A stretch of 64,000 bases of DNA, from positions 32,498 through 96,497 of the forward strand of contig QQVM01000010.1 of the NCBI GenBank assembly GCA_003389385.1, written 5' to 3'. Every line of letters starts with the position of its first letter. Position 1 is the first letter of the stretch. This document shows, piece by piece, positions 36,201 through 44,742 of this stretch. The stretch comes from Bacteroidota bacterium. GTDB taxonomy: Bacteria > Bacteroidota > Bacteroidia > AKYH767-A > 2013-40CM-41-45. The position numbers were made by a program, and so were the translations under genes. The notes beneath the pieces are model-generated. The model was not told the origin of the DNA and did not search any database. It saw only the letters and a list, made by a program, of their open reading frames with translations.

Positions 36201-37115
36201 GGAGCATTCAATTTCGCCGGAGGCGCATTGGCAATGTATAGCAACCTCACCGGAAACAATAATACTGCTTTAGGAAACCAAACTTTATTTCTTAACTCAA
36301 GCGGCAATAATAATACAGCAATAGGAACAGAAGCCTCCATTACGAATATCAGCGGAAGCGGAAACACAAGTGTCGGCTACAGGGCAATCAGCTCTTCAAC
36401 TGCCGGATCTTTTCTGACAGCAGTCGGAACACAGTCGCTGGCAGCCACTACCAATGGAGGAAATACGGCCTTTGGGCACTCTGCGGGAGCGGGCTTCAAC
36501 AATGGAACGAACAACACTTTCATCGGATACAATGCGGACGCCACTGCTGCGGCATTTTTTAATTCCACCTGTCTGGGATATAACTCACGCGTAACGGCAG
36601 CAAATCAAATACGCATTGGTAACTCATCCGTCACATCAATAGGCGGATTTCAGGACTGGTCTAACATATCAGACGGCCGCTATAAGAGAAACATTCGCGA
36701 GGATGTGCACGGGCTTGATTTTATATTGAAACTTCGCCCGGTGACCTACACTCTTGATGTGAATGCGATGGACGAAAAGCTTTATCCGGAAAAAACCGTT
36801 TTGACGGACAAGAGCGGCAAAGTTATAAGCACAGGAAACAACATCAGCGAGGACATGGCAATGAAAAATGAAAAGTCTAAAATCAGACAAACAGGTTTCA
36901 TCGCCCAGGAGGTGGAAGCGGCAGCTAATTCGAGCCGCTTTGACTTCAGTGGAGTTGACAAACCACAGGGTGATCAGGATTTTTATGGATTAAGGTATAG
37001 CCAATTCGTTGTACCCATCGTCAAGGCGATTCAAGAACAACAGCAGATTATTGACAAGCAACAGCAGATCATAGATGAATTATTGCAGAGAATAAAGAAT
37101 CTGGAAAACAAATAA
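33249..37115 (+). CDS. Giant collagen-like surface fibre protein with S74-type C-terminal chaperone
   Basis: A 1288-residue exported protein. Order of parts: signal peptide (ending CNYAIAQ); a beta-rich N-domain (KINYQAVARDGAGALI ... VPYAIYSEN, to about 137); seven copies of a 45-residue module (GATWxTGxGAP ... NDLYLNT ... KTGASTWTLQGNL) separated by collagen Gly-X-Y runs (GPTGATGATGPQG, TNGTNG); two copies of an 85-residue beta module (YATTSVTS ... SWQVNLNGAPG); a trimeric-adhesin-like head region (GYNNTSVGSQS, GNNNTALGNQ); and an S74-like intramolecular chaperone (ISDGRYKRNIRE, Ser1141/Lys1146 as the cleavage dyad) ending in a coiled coil (QQQIIDKQQQIIDELLQ). It is probably a trimeric fibre at the cell surface. 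Confidence 0.88.
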   Translation: MKTIITKPILVLLLLCNYAIAQVPQKINYQAVARDGAGALIVNQNVGVRLSILDGSAMGPSEYTEQHLVSTNAYGLFTVAIGSGTVVSGAFGGITWASGSKYLKVELDPSGGTSYIDMGANELLSVPYAIYSENSNTPGPQGNDGATWFLGAGVPAPGTGNIDDLYLDNTSGDYYRKTAVNTWTQQGNLRGPSGPQGLSGDKYATTSVTSMSISTGVKNFNVGSGLSYSIGQNVLISNSVTDRMEGTLISYNNATGAMSVNVNTISGSGTFNSWQVNLNGAPGPQGASGATWLTGSGAPGAALGLVNDFYLNSNNGDYYLKTGASTWVLQGNLRGPVGATGATGTTGATGATGPAGANGVNGATWYTGAGAPAGALGIVNDLYLNTSNGDYYRKTGASTWALQANLSGPAGPQGIQGPAGPAGATGPVGPQGPTGATGATGPQGPAGTNGTNGINGTNGTDGTNGATWFTGSTAPAGALGVVNDLYLNTSTGEYFRKTGASTWTLQGNLSGPAGPQGLPGDRYATTSVTSLTISTGSKSLTVGTSLSYSIGQNILISNSATNRMEGTLTSYNSGTGAMVVNVTVITGSGTFASWQVNLNGAPGPQGTSGATWFTGSGSPAVALGVVNDLYLNTANGEYFKKTGASTWTLQGNLTGAPGAPGATGATGATGPIGPAGPQGPTGPTGATGPQGPAGTNGTNGTNGTNGATWFTGTTAPSGALGVVNDLYLNTINGDYHRKTGASTWTLQGNLTGPQGPSGTNGTNGINGTNGTNGTNGATWYTGTAAPSGALGIVNDLFLNTANGIYYKKTAVSTWTQQGNLTGPTGPAGSANLAGNTNYVAKFVGSTSGGNSMIYDNGVNIGIGTTAPAGQLHINGQNNSPQLLISAAATQSNMNPLILMRNNTGDPIMSIHTDNVDNIFMGVDAGLSNNQSGGGTFNAFLGPYSGYTNTLGVNNVAIGHSSQYSNTIGYNNTSVGSQSMYSNTEGAFNFAGGALAMYSNLTGNNNTALGNQTLFLNSSGNNNTAIGTEASITNISGSGNTSVGYRAISSSTAGSFLTAVGTQSLAATTNGGNTAFGHSAGAGFNNGTNNTFIGYNADATAAAFFNSTCLGYNSRVTAANQIRIGNSSVTSIGGFQDWSNISDGRYKRNIREDVHGLDFILKLRPVTYTLDVNAMDEKLYPEKTVLTDKSGKVISTGNNISEDMAMKNEKSKIRQTGFIAQEVEAAANSSRFDFSGVDKPQGDQDFYGLRYSQFVVPIVKAIQEQQQIIDKQQQIIDELLQRIKNLENK

Positions 37116-37141
37116 AAACCGTTTACCATAATACAATTGTC

Positions 37142-37648
37142 ATGAAAAAAGCGCTAATAATATTTCTGTTATTTTTGCAGACTGTTGTGTATGCACAGTC
37201 TTTGGAAAGGCAGGTTGTTGCGAGTGGCGGAAATTATTCCCAGTCAACAGGAGTCAGCTTATCTTATACTGTCGGCGAGCTTGCGGTTACGACATTGAGT
37301 GCAAGTACGATTCTTACGCAAGGGTTTCAACAACCAGACGCATTAAGCGTAGGAATAATCAATCCTGAATCAGGCAAAGTAAGCTTTCTTGCATACCCCA
37401 ACCCCGTAAGCAAGGAGCTGCAAGTAGAAATCAGCACGAGCAAGCAGAGAGAAATTTATATCAGTATAATAGATATGCTCGGAAGGCCAGCCTTGCCTCA
37501 CATTGAAGAAAGGTTCTCTTCGACTGAAAGTAAAATTGTCAGGATTAATACGGAAGCACTTGTGCCCGGGATGTATTTTGTTCAAATGCTTGACAAAACA
37601 AGCGGGAAAAACCTCGAGACATTGCGAATAGTAAAATCCCATTATTGA
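37142..37648 (+). CDS. Small T9SS-sorted secreted protein
   Basis: A 168-residue protein with a signal peptide (MKKALIIFLLFLQTVVYAQS), a conserved N-terminal part seen in many Bacteroidota small proteins (SGGNYSQSTGVSLSYTVGEL ... LTQGFQQP) and a type A T9SS sorting domain (about 90-168; FLAYPNPVSKELQVEIS ... INTEALVPGMYFVQM). It should be secreted through the type IX system and cell-surface attached. It follows the collagen-like gene by 26 bp, ends with a terminator, and may cap or anchor that fibre, which is inference. Confidence 0.85.
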   Translation: MKKALIIFLLFLQTVVYAQSLERQVVASGGNYSQSTGVSLSYTVGELAVTTLSASTILTQGFQQPDALSVGIINPESGKVSFLAYPNPVSKELQVEISTSKQREIYISIIDMLGRPALPHIEERFSSTESKIVRINTEALVPGMYFVQMLDKTSGKNLETLRIVKSHY

Positions 37649-37671
37649 AATAAGAAAAGAATGTGTTTGAG

Positions 37672-37700
37672 CCCGGAAGGATTTCCGGGTTTTTTGTTTT
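37672..37700 (+). terminator. Intrinsic terminator after surface-fibre operon
   Basis: CCCGGAA/TTCCGGG, a 7-bp stem with a GGAT loop, is followed by TTTTTTGTTTT. It lies 24 bp after the stop of the T9SS-sorted gene. Confidence 0.85.
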
Positions 37701-37755
37701 AATAATATACAGCTCGGTGCAGGCTGAAGTAATTATCATTTTATCCTCGTGTAGT

Positions 37756-37767
37756 TGATGAAAGTCA
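37756..37767 (+). promoter_or_regulatory. Putative Crp/Fnr-type site upstream of porin
   Basis: TGATGAAAGTCA is one mismatch from the TGAC-N4-GTCA palindrome that occurs exactly before the cytochrome c and molybdoenzyme genes. It lies 40 bp upstream of the porin start codon. Confidence 0.4.
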
Positions 37768-37807
37768 TTTCTTTAGCTTGTATGAGATGTAATTTTCAAA
37801 AAAATTT

Positions 37808-39091
37808 ATGAGAAAGATATTAATTGCCGGCAGCATTTTAGTTTGCATTACCACAAATGTGTATTCACAATTTATTATCAGCGGAGAATTCAGGCCACGC
37901 ACAGAATACCGCCATGGATACAAGAACCTTTGGATTAAGGATGAATATCCTTCAATTCACACAAGCCAGAGAACGCGCCTGTCTTTAAATTTTATCAAAG
38001 AAAAGCTGGAAACCAGACTGACGATACAAGATGTCCGAATTTGGGGAAACCAATCACAGCAGAATGTTTCGGACGGTTTGTTATCTGTAAGCGAAGCCTG
38101 GTTCAAATACGAGTTATGCAAAACCTCATACCTGAAAGCGGGAAGGCAGCATCTTGTTTACAATGATCACAGGATTTTTGGAAACAGTGAATGGAACCAG
38201 CAAGGCAGAAGCCACGACGCACTCTTATATATTGTCAATTCAGATAAAAACATTTTTCATGCCGGTGTGGCATTCAATCAGGATCAGGACAGACTTGCGA
38301 GCACCCAGTATTCTGTCAGCAATAATTACAAGTCGCTCCAGTTTCTTTGGTACAACAGGAAAATAGAAAGTGGAAACATCAGTGTGATCGTATTAAACAA
38401 CGGAATTCAGTCGCCCGCGAGTAAGAATGTATCACGATATAGCCAAACAGTTGGTGCGCATGCTGAGAATAAGCTTGGCAAGTTAAATGGAATTCTAAAA
38501 GCGTATTATCAGACGGGAACTGACGGGGCCAGCAAGAAAGATATCAGTGCATACCTGGCGGGAGCTGAGCTTGGTTACACATTGAATGAAAGAACGACTC
38601 TTTCTGCCGGACTAGAGATCCTAAGTGGCCAAAGCCAAACCGACACTAGCAGTTCATACAGGGACGTCATACACAACTTCAGTCCTCCTTACGGAACAGG
38701 ACACAAGTTCAACGGGTATATGGACTATTTCTATGCCGGCAGTGGACACGGAGGAGTGGGCTTGGTAAATGTATTCATGCGATTGAAACGTTCGGGAGAA
38801 AAATTCTTTGTTCTATTGGAGCCACACCTATTCCTTTCACATGAAGACATTCGGGATCCGGCATTTATTCAAAGCGGAGAATACAGGGCGATGGATAAAT
38901 TCCTGGGTTCAGAGCTTGACTTTACATTCGGTTATATACCTCAAAAAAACGTAACGTTCCAGGTGGGGTATTCACAAATGTTCGCCACCAAATCTATGGA
39001 GGCTATTAAGGGAGGCAGCAGGGATGAGACTAACAACTGGGCGTATATCATGATAGTCGTCAAGCCGGAGTTATTCAGGAGCCAACCCTAA
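37808..39091 (+). CDS. Outer-membrane porin, alginate-export family type
   Basis: A 427-residue outer-membrane beta-barrel. A signal peptide (MRKILIAGSILVCITTNVYSQ) is followed by alternating amphipathic strands (GEFRPRTEYRHGY, SQRTRLSLNF, LETRLTIQDVRIWG, LSVSEAWFKYELCKTSYLKAGRQHLVYND) characteristic of the alginate_exp/OprP-like porins, ending in strands and aromatic residues (WAYIMIVVKPELF). It precedes the cytochrome and molybdoenzyme genes and shares a similar upstream palindrome, so it may admit the substrate or release the product of that enzyme. Substrate selectivity cannot be read from the sequence. Confidence 0.8.
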   Translation: MRKILIAGSILVCITTNVYSQFIISGEFRPRTEYRHGYKNLWIKDEYPSIHTSQRTRLSLNFIKEKLETRLTIQDVRIWGNQSQQNVSDGLLSVSEAWFKYELCKTSYLKAGRQHLVYNDHRIFGNSEWNQQGRSHDALLYIVNSDKNIFHAGVAFNQDQDRLASTQYSVSNNYKSLQFLWYNRKIESGNISVIVLNNGIQSPASKNVSRYSQTVGAHAENKLGKLNGILKAYYQTGTDGASKKDISAYLAGAELGYTLNERTTLSAGLEILSGQSQTDTSSSYRDVIHNFSPPYGTGHKFNGYMDYFYAGSGHGGVGLVNVFMRLKRSGEKFFVLLEPHLFLSHEDIRDPAFIQSGEYRAMDKFLGSELDFTFGYIPQKNVTFQVGYSQMFATKSMEAIKGGSRDETNNWAYIMIVVKPELFRSQP

Positions 39092-39115
39092 ACTAACAAT
39101 ATTCATTCATTAATG

Positions 39116-39127
39116 TGACCGATGTCA
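39116..39127 (+). promoter_or_regulatory. Putative Crp/Fnr-type operator upstream of cytochrome c
   Basis: TGACCGATGTCA, a perfect TGAC-N4-GTCA palindrome, lies 54 bp upstream of the cytochrome c start. A second partial half-site (CATGACGTGA) follows at about 39135. The form matches the dyads bound by Crp/Fnr-superfamily regulators. Confidence 0.5.
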
Positions 39128-39181
39128 TATACACCATGACGTGAGACAGAATAAATTAGTAATAAAATAAGGGGCAGTTAA

Positions 39182-39841
39182 ATGAAAAGTAATTTAATCA
39201 TCACATTGTTAGTATTATTTGGGATTCAATTCGCAGAGGCACAGGACGGACAACAGCTCTTCAGAGACAATTGTTCAGCATGCCATTCAGTAGGTGAGGG
39301 TCGTCTGGTTGGTCCGGATCTAAAAGATGTTCATAAGAATGTTAGTGAAAAATGGCTGATCTCATTCATTAAGTCATCCCAGACGATGATCGATAAAAAA
39401 GACGCAAGGGCGGTAAAGGTATTTGAAGAGTACAACCAGATACCGATGCCAGATCAAAATCTCAGCGACGGAGAGATCAAGGCGGTTCTGGCATACATCA
39501 AATCACAATCCGGAGGAGAAAGCACGGAAGCAGGCACTATTATTCCGGCAAGCGATGGCAACATTCCGACCTCACCCGGCAATCCTGCTGCGAATGAATC
39601 AGCTGTAGCAACAAGCGGAGGAGCGGTGCAACAATCATCAGGCCCGGCATCGTCACATGTTACAAGTGCGAAGATTCCCCCTTCTCTTGTAATTCAGCAT
39701 ACTGGCTGGAATTTTGGAACAGGAGATTTCATCCTGATTGGGATGCTTTTATTTTTTCTTGGAATTATATGGTATTTAGGTAGAATTATAGTACAGCTTT
39801 CCAATCTGCTGACAGATAAATACAAATCTGAAAAATCCTGA
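39182..39841 (+). CDS. Membrane-anchored monohaem cytochrome c
   Basis: A 219-residue electron carrier. A signal peptide (MKSNLIITLLVLFGIQFAEA) leads to a class I cytochrome c domain with one haem site CSACH (Cys31, Cys34, His35) and a Met axial ligand candidate in QIPMPDQNLSDGE. A Ser/Ala/Pro/Gly-rich linker (about 105-165) and a C-terminal membrane helix (about 180-203, FILIGMLLFFLGIIWYLG) tether it to the inner membrane, facing the periplasm. AAGGGG lies 8 bp before the ATG. Its position beside the molybdoenzyme operon suggests it passes electrons to or from the haem-b gamma subunit. Confidence 0.88.
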   Translation: MKSNLIITLLVLFGIQFAEAQDGQQLFRDNCSACHSVGEGRLVGPDLKDVHKNVSEKWLISFIKSSQTMIDKKDARAVKVFEEYNQIPMPDQNLSDGEIKAVLAYIKSQSGGESTEAGTIIPASDGNIPTSPGNPAANESAVATSGGAVQQSSGPASSHVTSAKIPPSLVIQHTGWNFGTGDFILIGMLLFFLGIIWYLGRIIVQLSNLLTDKYKSEKS

Positions 39842-39881
39842 TTGAGTCCGGCAGAGAACACAAGTCCTCACGGCCAATCTC

Positions 39882-39909
39882 AAAGCGGTAACGATCTTAC
39901 CGCTTTTTT
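39882..39909 (+). terminator. Intrinsic terminator after cytochrome c
   Basis: AAAGCGGTAA/TTACCGCTTT forms a 10-bp perfect stem with a CGATC loop and runs into TTTTTT. It separates the cytochrome gene from the molybdoenzyme operon. Confidence 0.85.
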
Positions 39910-39931
39910 CATGTTGATATTAAAAAACGCA

Positions 39932-39943
39932 TGACAGAAGTCA
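39932..39943 (+). promoter_or_regulatory. Putative Crp/Fnr-type operator upstream of molybdoenzyme operon
   Basis: TGACAGAAGTCA, perfect TGAC-N4-GTCA within ATGAC-AGAA-GTCAT, lies 137 bp upstream of the alpha-subunit start. A weaker TGAT...TGTCA arrangement follows at about 39951. It shares both half-sites with the palindrome before the cytochrome gene. Confidence 0.5.
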
Positions 39944-40080
39944 TAGGCTGTGATTCTATGTCATATTTCGAAATCTGACTAAGCTTTTCTCACACTCTGA
40001 CTGCCATCATCAACAAAATGCTATTTCCGGCTGAAATTTATATCCGATAAACAGCGGTTTTCTGATTTAAAATAATCACC

Positions 40081-43000
40081 ATGAAGAGAAGGAAATTCAT
40101 CAACCAGGTTGCCCTTTCAGGATTGGGCACTGTGGCATTATCGCATCTTTCACTCGACGGATTCGGAAGCACATTTGCTTTTTTTGATCCTACTGATGTG
40201 AAGAATCCACTGTTGTCATATCCTGCTCGCGATTGGGAAAAAACCTACCGCGACCTTTGGAGTTATGATAGTGAGTTCACATTTCTATGTGCGCCCAATG
40301 ACACGCACAATTGTTTGCTGAAGGCGCATGTAAAAAACAATACAGTTGTCCGGATTGCACCAAGCTTTGGATTTTCAGAAGCTGAGGACATATATGGTAA
40401 CAAAGCCTCCCCAAGATGGGAGCCACGTTGTTGCCAGAAAGGTCTCGCACTATCAAGAAGATTTTATGGAGACCGCAGAGTTAAATATCCGGTGATCCGC
40501 GAAGGATATTTAAAGTGGATTAAGGACGGATATCCACGCGGAAAGGACGGACGCATTCCGGAGGAATACATGCAAAGAGGAAAGGACTCTTATGTAAAAA
40601 TTACATGGGATGAAGCTTACGAATACTCAGCGCGCGCTTTGGAAAATATAGCAAGGATGTATTCAGGAAAAAAGGGAATCAAGCTTCTGACTGATCAGGG
40701 ATATGATCCACTCATGGTTGAAGCGACCAAAGAAAGCGGAACACAAACTCTGAAGCTGAGAGGAGGAATGTCTGCACTTGGTGTCACAAGAATTTTCGGA
40801 ATGACAAGGCTTGCGAACTCACTTGCTCTGCTTGACTCAAAAATCAGGGGAGTAGGTCCTGATGAAGCAAAAGGATCAAGAGGATGGGACAGTTATGCAT
40901 GGCATACAGATCTGCCGCCAGGACATCCTATGGTAACAGGCCAGCAAACTGTAGACTTTGATCTTGTTTGTACAGAGCACACCAACCACATCGTGGTTTG
41001 GGGAATGAACTGGATTACTACCAAGATGCCCGACAGTCACTGGCTGACAGAAGCAAGAATCAAAGGAGCAAAAGTGACGGTAATTGCATGTGAGTACAGC
41101 GCAACATCCAACAAGGCTGACAATGCGCTGATTGTTCGTCCCGGCGTCACACCGGCTCTCGCGCTCGGATTCATCAATGTAATCATAAGCGAGAGTCTGT
41201 TTGATTCAGACTACGTGAAGAAATTCACAGACATGCCATTGCTTGTCAGAATGGACACACAGGAATTGCTGAAGCCGGAAGATGTAATCAGCGGGTATCA
41301 AAATCAAGATTTGAGTGGCTACATCAAAGTTCTTAAAGATGGAGAGAAACCTTCTCCGGCAACTAAGCAAGGGCATCCATTCATCACAGAAAAATTAAGA
41401 AAAGAGTGGGGAGATTTCACCGTGTGGGATCAAAAGAGCAACACATTCGCAGCAATCAGCAGAGATGATATCGGAGATAAAATTGATTCGAAGAACATTT
41501 CACCTGCATTAGAGGGAAAGTTCACCGTGACAACTCTTGATGGTAAGCAAGTGGAAGTAAGGCCTGTGTTTGATCTGATCAAACAATACGTAACAGAAAA
41601 CTACGATCCGAAGACCGTCAGCGAAATGACATGGGCGCCGGAGAATGGCATTCGCCAAATTGCAAGAGACATTGCCGCTAATCAGGGTAAGACCCTTTTC
41701 GCAATGGGAATGGGCCCCAACCAGTTTTTCAATAATGACTTAAAAGACCGGACAGTACTTCTTCTTGCAGCACTGACTAAAAACATTGGCAGAGTAGGAG
41801 GAAATGTAGGAAGTTATGCAGGAAACTATCGTGGCGGATTCTTTAGCGGCATAGGGACATATATAATGGAGAATCCTTTCAACATACAACTTGACGAAAC
41901 CAAGCCTGCTGAAATTAAAAAGTATGTGAGCTATGAATCAGCGCATTTCTTCAACAACACAGACAGAATTCTGAGAGTTGGAGAAAAAGTTTTAACAGGT
42001 AAGTCACATATGCCGACGCCAACCAAATGCATTATAGTGTCAAACGGAAACTCGCTTCTGGCTAATGCAAAGGGGCACTATGAAAATGTGGTCAACGCCT
42101 ACCCTAAGGTTGAGTTTATCGGTGTTGCTGAGTGGTGGTGGACAGGATCATGCGAATACGCTGACATAGTTTACGCGGTTGACTCATGGGCTGAATTTAA
42201 AGCGCCAGACGCAACGATGTCGGTCACCAATCCATTCCTATACATCTTCCCCCGCACCCCAATGCAAAGAATTTACGAGACCAGAGGAGACATTGAGGTA
42301 CTTGCAGGCATCAGTTCCGCGCTGGGCAAGGTGACTGGAGACAACAGATTCCACGACTACTTCAAGTTTGTGCACGACGGCAAACCGGAAGTTTATCTGC
42401 AGAGAATATTTAATACCTCCAACATGACCAAGGGATACAATGTGTTGGCGCTTGAGGAAAAAGCTAAGAAAGGAATTCCGGCACTGATGATGACACGCAC
42501 ATATCCAAAATATGTAGGGCACGAGCAGGCAAATGAAGGCAAGCAGTGGTACACCAAATCAGGTCGTCTGGAATTTTACAGACACGAAAAAGAATTTATT
42601 GAAGCAGGTGAAAATCTGCCAGTACACAGGGAGCCGGTTGATTCCACCTACTATGAGCCCAATGTGATCGTATCCAAGCCGCATCCGAGCATTAAGCCTG
42701 ATTCACCTGAAAAATATGGTGTCAGCAAGGATAATTTGTCAACCGACATCAGGCAGGGAAGGAATGTGGTGAAGCCTTGGTCTGAACTCAATAAGACCAC
42801 GCATCCGCTGACAAAAACCGACAAAGACTTCAAGTTCATCTTCCATACTCCAAAGTACAGACACGGTGCACACACTACACCGGTTGACACAGACATAGTA
42901 GCAGTTTGGTTTGGTCCTTTCGGAGACATGCACCGCAAAGACAAGAGAAATCCTTTTGTTGCAGAGCTGTATGTTGACATAAACCCACTTGATGCGAAGG

Positions 43001-43554
43001 AGCTGGGAGTTGAAGACGGGGATTATGTATATATAGACGCAGATCCTGAAGACAGACCATTCCGGGGTTGGCAGAAAAAAATTGGAGGAAGTGAGTATGA
43101 GCTTTCGCGGCTGTTGTGCCGCGCAAGATATTATCCAGGAACGCCACGCGGTGTGACAAGGATGTGGCATAATGCATATGGCTCCACTTACGGTTCTGTG
43201 GCAGGCTCTAAATCCAATCCTACCGGATTGGCTAAGAACCCGAAAACAAATTATCAGGCTATGTTCCGCCGCGGTTCGCACCAGAGTTGTACACGCGCAT
43301 GGTTAAAGCCGACTCTTATGACAGATTCACTTGTAAGAAAGAATATTGCCGGACAGGTGATAGACAAAGGTTTTGAGCTGGATGTACACGGTGCGACCGG
43401 GGCACCGAGAGAGTCATTTGTCAAGATCTCTCTGGCAGAGAAAGGCGGAGTTGACGGAAACGGAAACTGGGAAGGCGTTCAAAAGATGATGAGGCCCACT
43501 TATGAAAATGATGACTTCAAAAGGTATTTAAAAGGAGGATTTGTAAAACTGTGA
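40081..43554 (+). CDS. Type II DMSO-reductase-family molybdopterin oxidoreductase, catalytic alpha subunit (NXR/NarG-like)
   Basis: An 1157-residue Tat-exported molybdoenzyme. The N-terminus has a twin-arginine signal ([20 protein letters not shown]). The [4Fe-4S] FS0 motif reads Cys70-x3-Asp74-x3-Cys78-x38-Cys117, in [17 protein letters not shown] and [11 protein letters not shown]. The predicted Mo ligand is Asp277 in [12 protein letters not shown], aligned with NarG YADMPPASP, which places it in the type II branch (Nar, Nxr, Ser, Clr, Ddh, Ebd). Length is closer to NarG and to Nitrospira/anammox NxrA (about 1150-1250) than to Clr/Ser/Ddh/Ebd (about 910-980). Asp in the cluster motif recalls NXR-type enzymes from memory. 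Substrate could be nitrate, nitrite or another oxyanion. Confidence 0.88.
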   Translation: MKRRKFINQVALSGLGTVALSHLSLDGFGSTFAFFDPTDVKNPLLSYPARDWEKTYRDLWSYDSEFTFLCAPNDTHNCLLKAHVKNNTVVRIAPSFGFSEAEDIYGNKASPRWEPRCCQKGLALSRRFYGDRRVKYPVIREGYLKWIKDGYPRGKDGRIPEEYMQRGKDSYVKITWDEAYEYSARALENIARMYSGKKGIKLLTDQGYDPLMVEATKESGTQTLKLRGGMSALGVTRIFGMTRLANSLALLDSKIRGVGPDEAKGSRGWDSYAWHTDLPPGHPMVTGQQTVDFDLVCTEHTNHIVVWGMNWITTKMPDSHWLTEARIKGAKVTVIACEYSATSNKADNALIVRPGVTPALALGFINVIISESLFDSDYVKKFTDMPLLVRMDTQELLKPEDVISGYQNQDLSGYIKVLKDGEKPSPATKQGHPFITEKLRKEWGDFTVWDQKSNTFAAISRDDIGDKIDSKNISPALEGKFTVTTLDGKQVEVRPVFDLIKQYVTENYDPKTVSEMTWAPENGIRQIARDIAANQGKTLFAMGMGPNQFFNNDLKDRTVLLLAALTKNIGRVGGNVGSYAGNYRGGFFSGIGTYIMENPFNIQLDETKPAEIKKYVSYESAHFFNNTDRILRVGEKVLTGKSHMPTPTKCIIVSNGNSLLANAKGHYENVVNAYPKVEFIGVAEWWWTGSCEYADIVYAVDSWAEFKAPDATMSVTNPFLYIFPRTPMQRIYETRGDIEVLAGISSALGKVTGDNRFHDYFKFVHDGKPEVYLQRIFNTSNMTKGYNVLALEEKAKKGIPALMMTRTYPKYVGHEQANEGKQWYTKSGRLEFYRHEKEFIEAGENLPVHREPVDSTYYEPNVIVSKPHPSIKPDSPEKYGVSKDNLSTDIRQGRNVVKPWSELNKTTHPLTKTDKDFKFIFHTPKYRHGAHTTPVDTDIVAVWFGPFGDMHRKDKRNPFVAELYVDINPLDAKELGVEDGDYVYIDADPEDRPFRGWQKKIGGSEYELSRLLCRARYYPGTPRGVTRMWHNAYGSTYGSVAGSKSNPTGLAKNPKTNYQAMFRRGSHQSCTRAWLKPTLMTDSLVRKNIAGQVIDKGFELDVHGATGAPRESFVKISLAEKGGVDGNGNWEGVQKMMRPTYENDDFKRYLKGGFVKL

Positions 43555-43582
43555 TGATGCATCACAAGAACAAAAAAACAAT

Positions 43583-44716
43583 ATGGCACAAGTAAAAAAC
43601 TGGCAATTAAAAAGGGAAATGAAATACCCTTATGAGGACAGCCGACCTCAGAAACAGATCGCGTATGTCTTCGACACGAACAAGTGTATCGCTTGTCAGA
43701 CCTGCACAGTCGCTTGTAAAACAACATGGACCAGCGGAAAGGGCCAGGAGACGATGTTCTGGAACAATGTGGAGACAAAGCCCTACGGAAGCTATCCAAT
43801 GAAGTGGGACATGAATCTCATGAAAGACATGAGCGACCAAAGCTGGGATAAGACTACCGGAGCATATACAGGAAAAACAATCTTCGAAGATGCTCCGAGA
43901 GGAGAGAATGCGAAAGGCTGGAGACCTGAAGAAAGAGACTACGCTTATCCTAATATTGGAGAAGACGAGTGTTCCGGCATTGTAGAGAAGGGTGCATTCT
44001 TCAACGGCATTCACGATATCTGGATGTTTTATCTGGCCAGAATCTGCAATCACTGTACATATCCCGGTTGCCTTGCCGCTTGTCCAAGAAAAGCCATATA
44101 CAAAAGGCCTGAAGACGGAATAGTGCTAATAGATGAGTCGCGTTGCCGCGGATACAAGGAGTGTGTGAAGGCCTGTCCTTACAAGAAAACATTTTACAAC
44201 ATGGTTACCCGTGTATCTGAAAAGTGCATCGGTTGTTATCCACTTGTAGAACAAGGCGAGCAGCCTCGTTGTGTAACAACCTGCATCGGAAAAATCAGAA
44301 TGCAGGGATTCCTGAGCAAACCGGGCGAGGAGCGCGCAGACAATCCTTTAGATTATCTGGTAAGAATTAAAAAAGTTGCTCTTCCGCTATATCCGCAATA
44401 CGGCACCGAGCCAAACGTGTATTACATTCCTCCAGTCCATGTGCCTAAAGAATTCCTCAACCAAATGTTCGGACCCGGAGTTGATGAAGCAATTAAAACC
44501 TACAAAACAGCCAAGGACGACAAAGAGCTATTGTCAGCATTCCTGATGTTTGGAAACACTCCGAAGATCGTACACAAGTTCAAATCAGAAGGTGACTTTG
44601 CTGTGGGGTATAACGATAAAAACGAAGTTGTGACCAAGGTTCCACATACAGAACCGGTTTTCGTAAGACCTTACTACGATGAAAAGCAGGAAGCTTACAG
44701 GCACAACACCCCATGA
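43583..44716 (+). CDS. Iron-sulfur beta subunit of the molybdoenzyme (NarH/NxrB/DdhB-like)
   Basis: A 377-residue four-cluster electron-transfer subunit. Cys groups: 35/38/41/45 (NKCIACQTCTVACK), 155/158/163/167 (CNHCTYPGCLAACP), 188/194/198 (CRGYKECVKAC) and 215/218/230/234 (CIGCYP ... CVTTC). In the third group Tyr191 occupies the place of a Cys, as Trp does in NarH, so that cluster should be [3Fe-4S]. It has no signal peptide and is expected to be carried through Tat with the folded alpha subunit. It starts 28 bp after the alpha gene. Length is between EbdB/ClrB (about 330-350) and NarH (512). Confidence 0.93.
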   Translation: MAQVKNWQLKREMKYPYEDSRPQKQIAYVFDTNKCIACQTCTVACKTTWTSGKGQETMFWNNVETKPYGSYPMKWDMNLMKDMSDQSWDKTTGAYTGKTIFEDAPRGENAKGWRPEERDYAYPNIGEDECSGIVEKGAFFNGIHDIWMFYLARICNHCTYPGCLAACPRKAIYKRPEDGIVLIDESRCRGYKECVKACPYKKTFYNMVTRVSEKCIGCYPLVEQGEQPRCVTTCIGKIRMQGFLSKPGEERADNPLDYLVRIKKVALPLYPQYGTEPNVYYIPPVHVPKEFLNQMFGPGVDEAIKTYKTAKDDKELLSAFLMFGNTPKIVHKFKSEGDFAVGYNDKNEVVTKVPHTEPVFVRPYYDEKQEAYRHNTP

Positions 44717-44742
44717 TATAAAATGAAAAAAATATAATAGCC

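Noticed and set aside
42739..43281. 180-codon minus-strand frame within the alpha subunit
   Set aside because: Antisense to the conserved C-terminal molybdopterin-binding region; no signals of its own.
40081..44716. Assignment as perchlorate or chlorate reductase
   Set aside because: No chlorite dismutase gene lies nearby, and the alpha subunit is longer than ClrA/PcrA with a different cluster motif.
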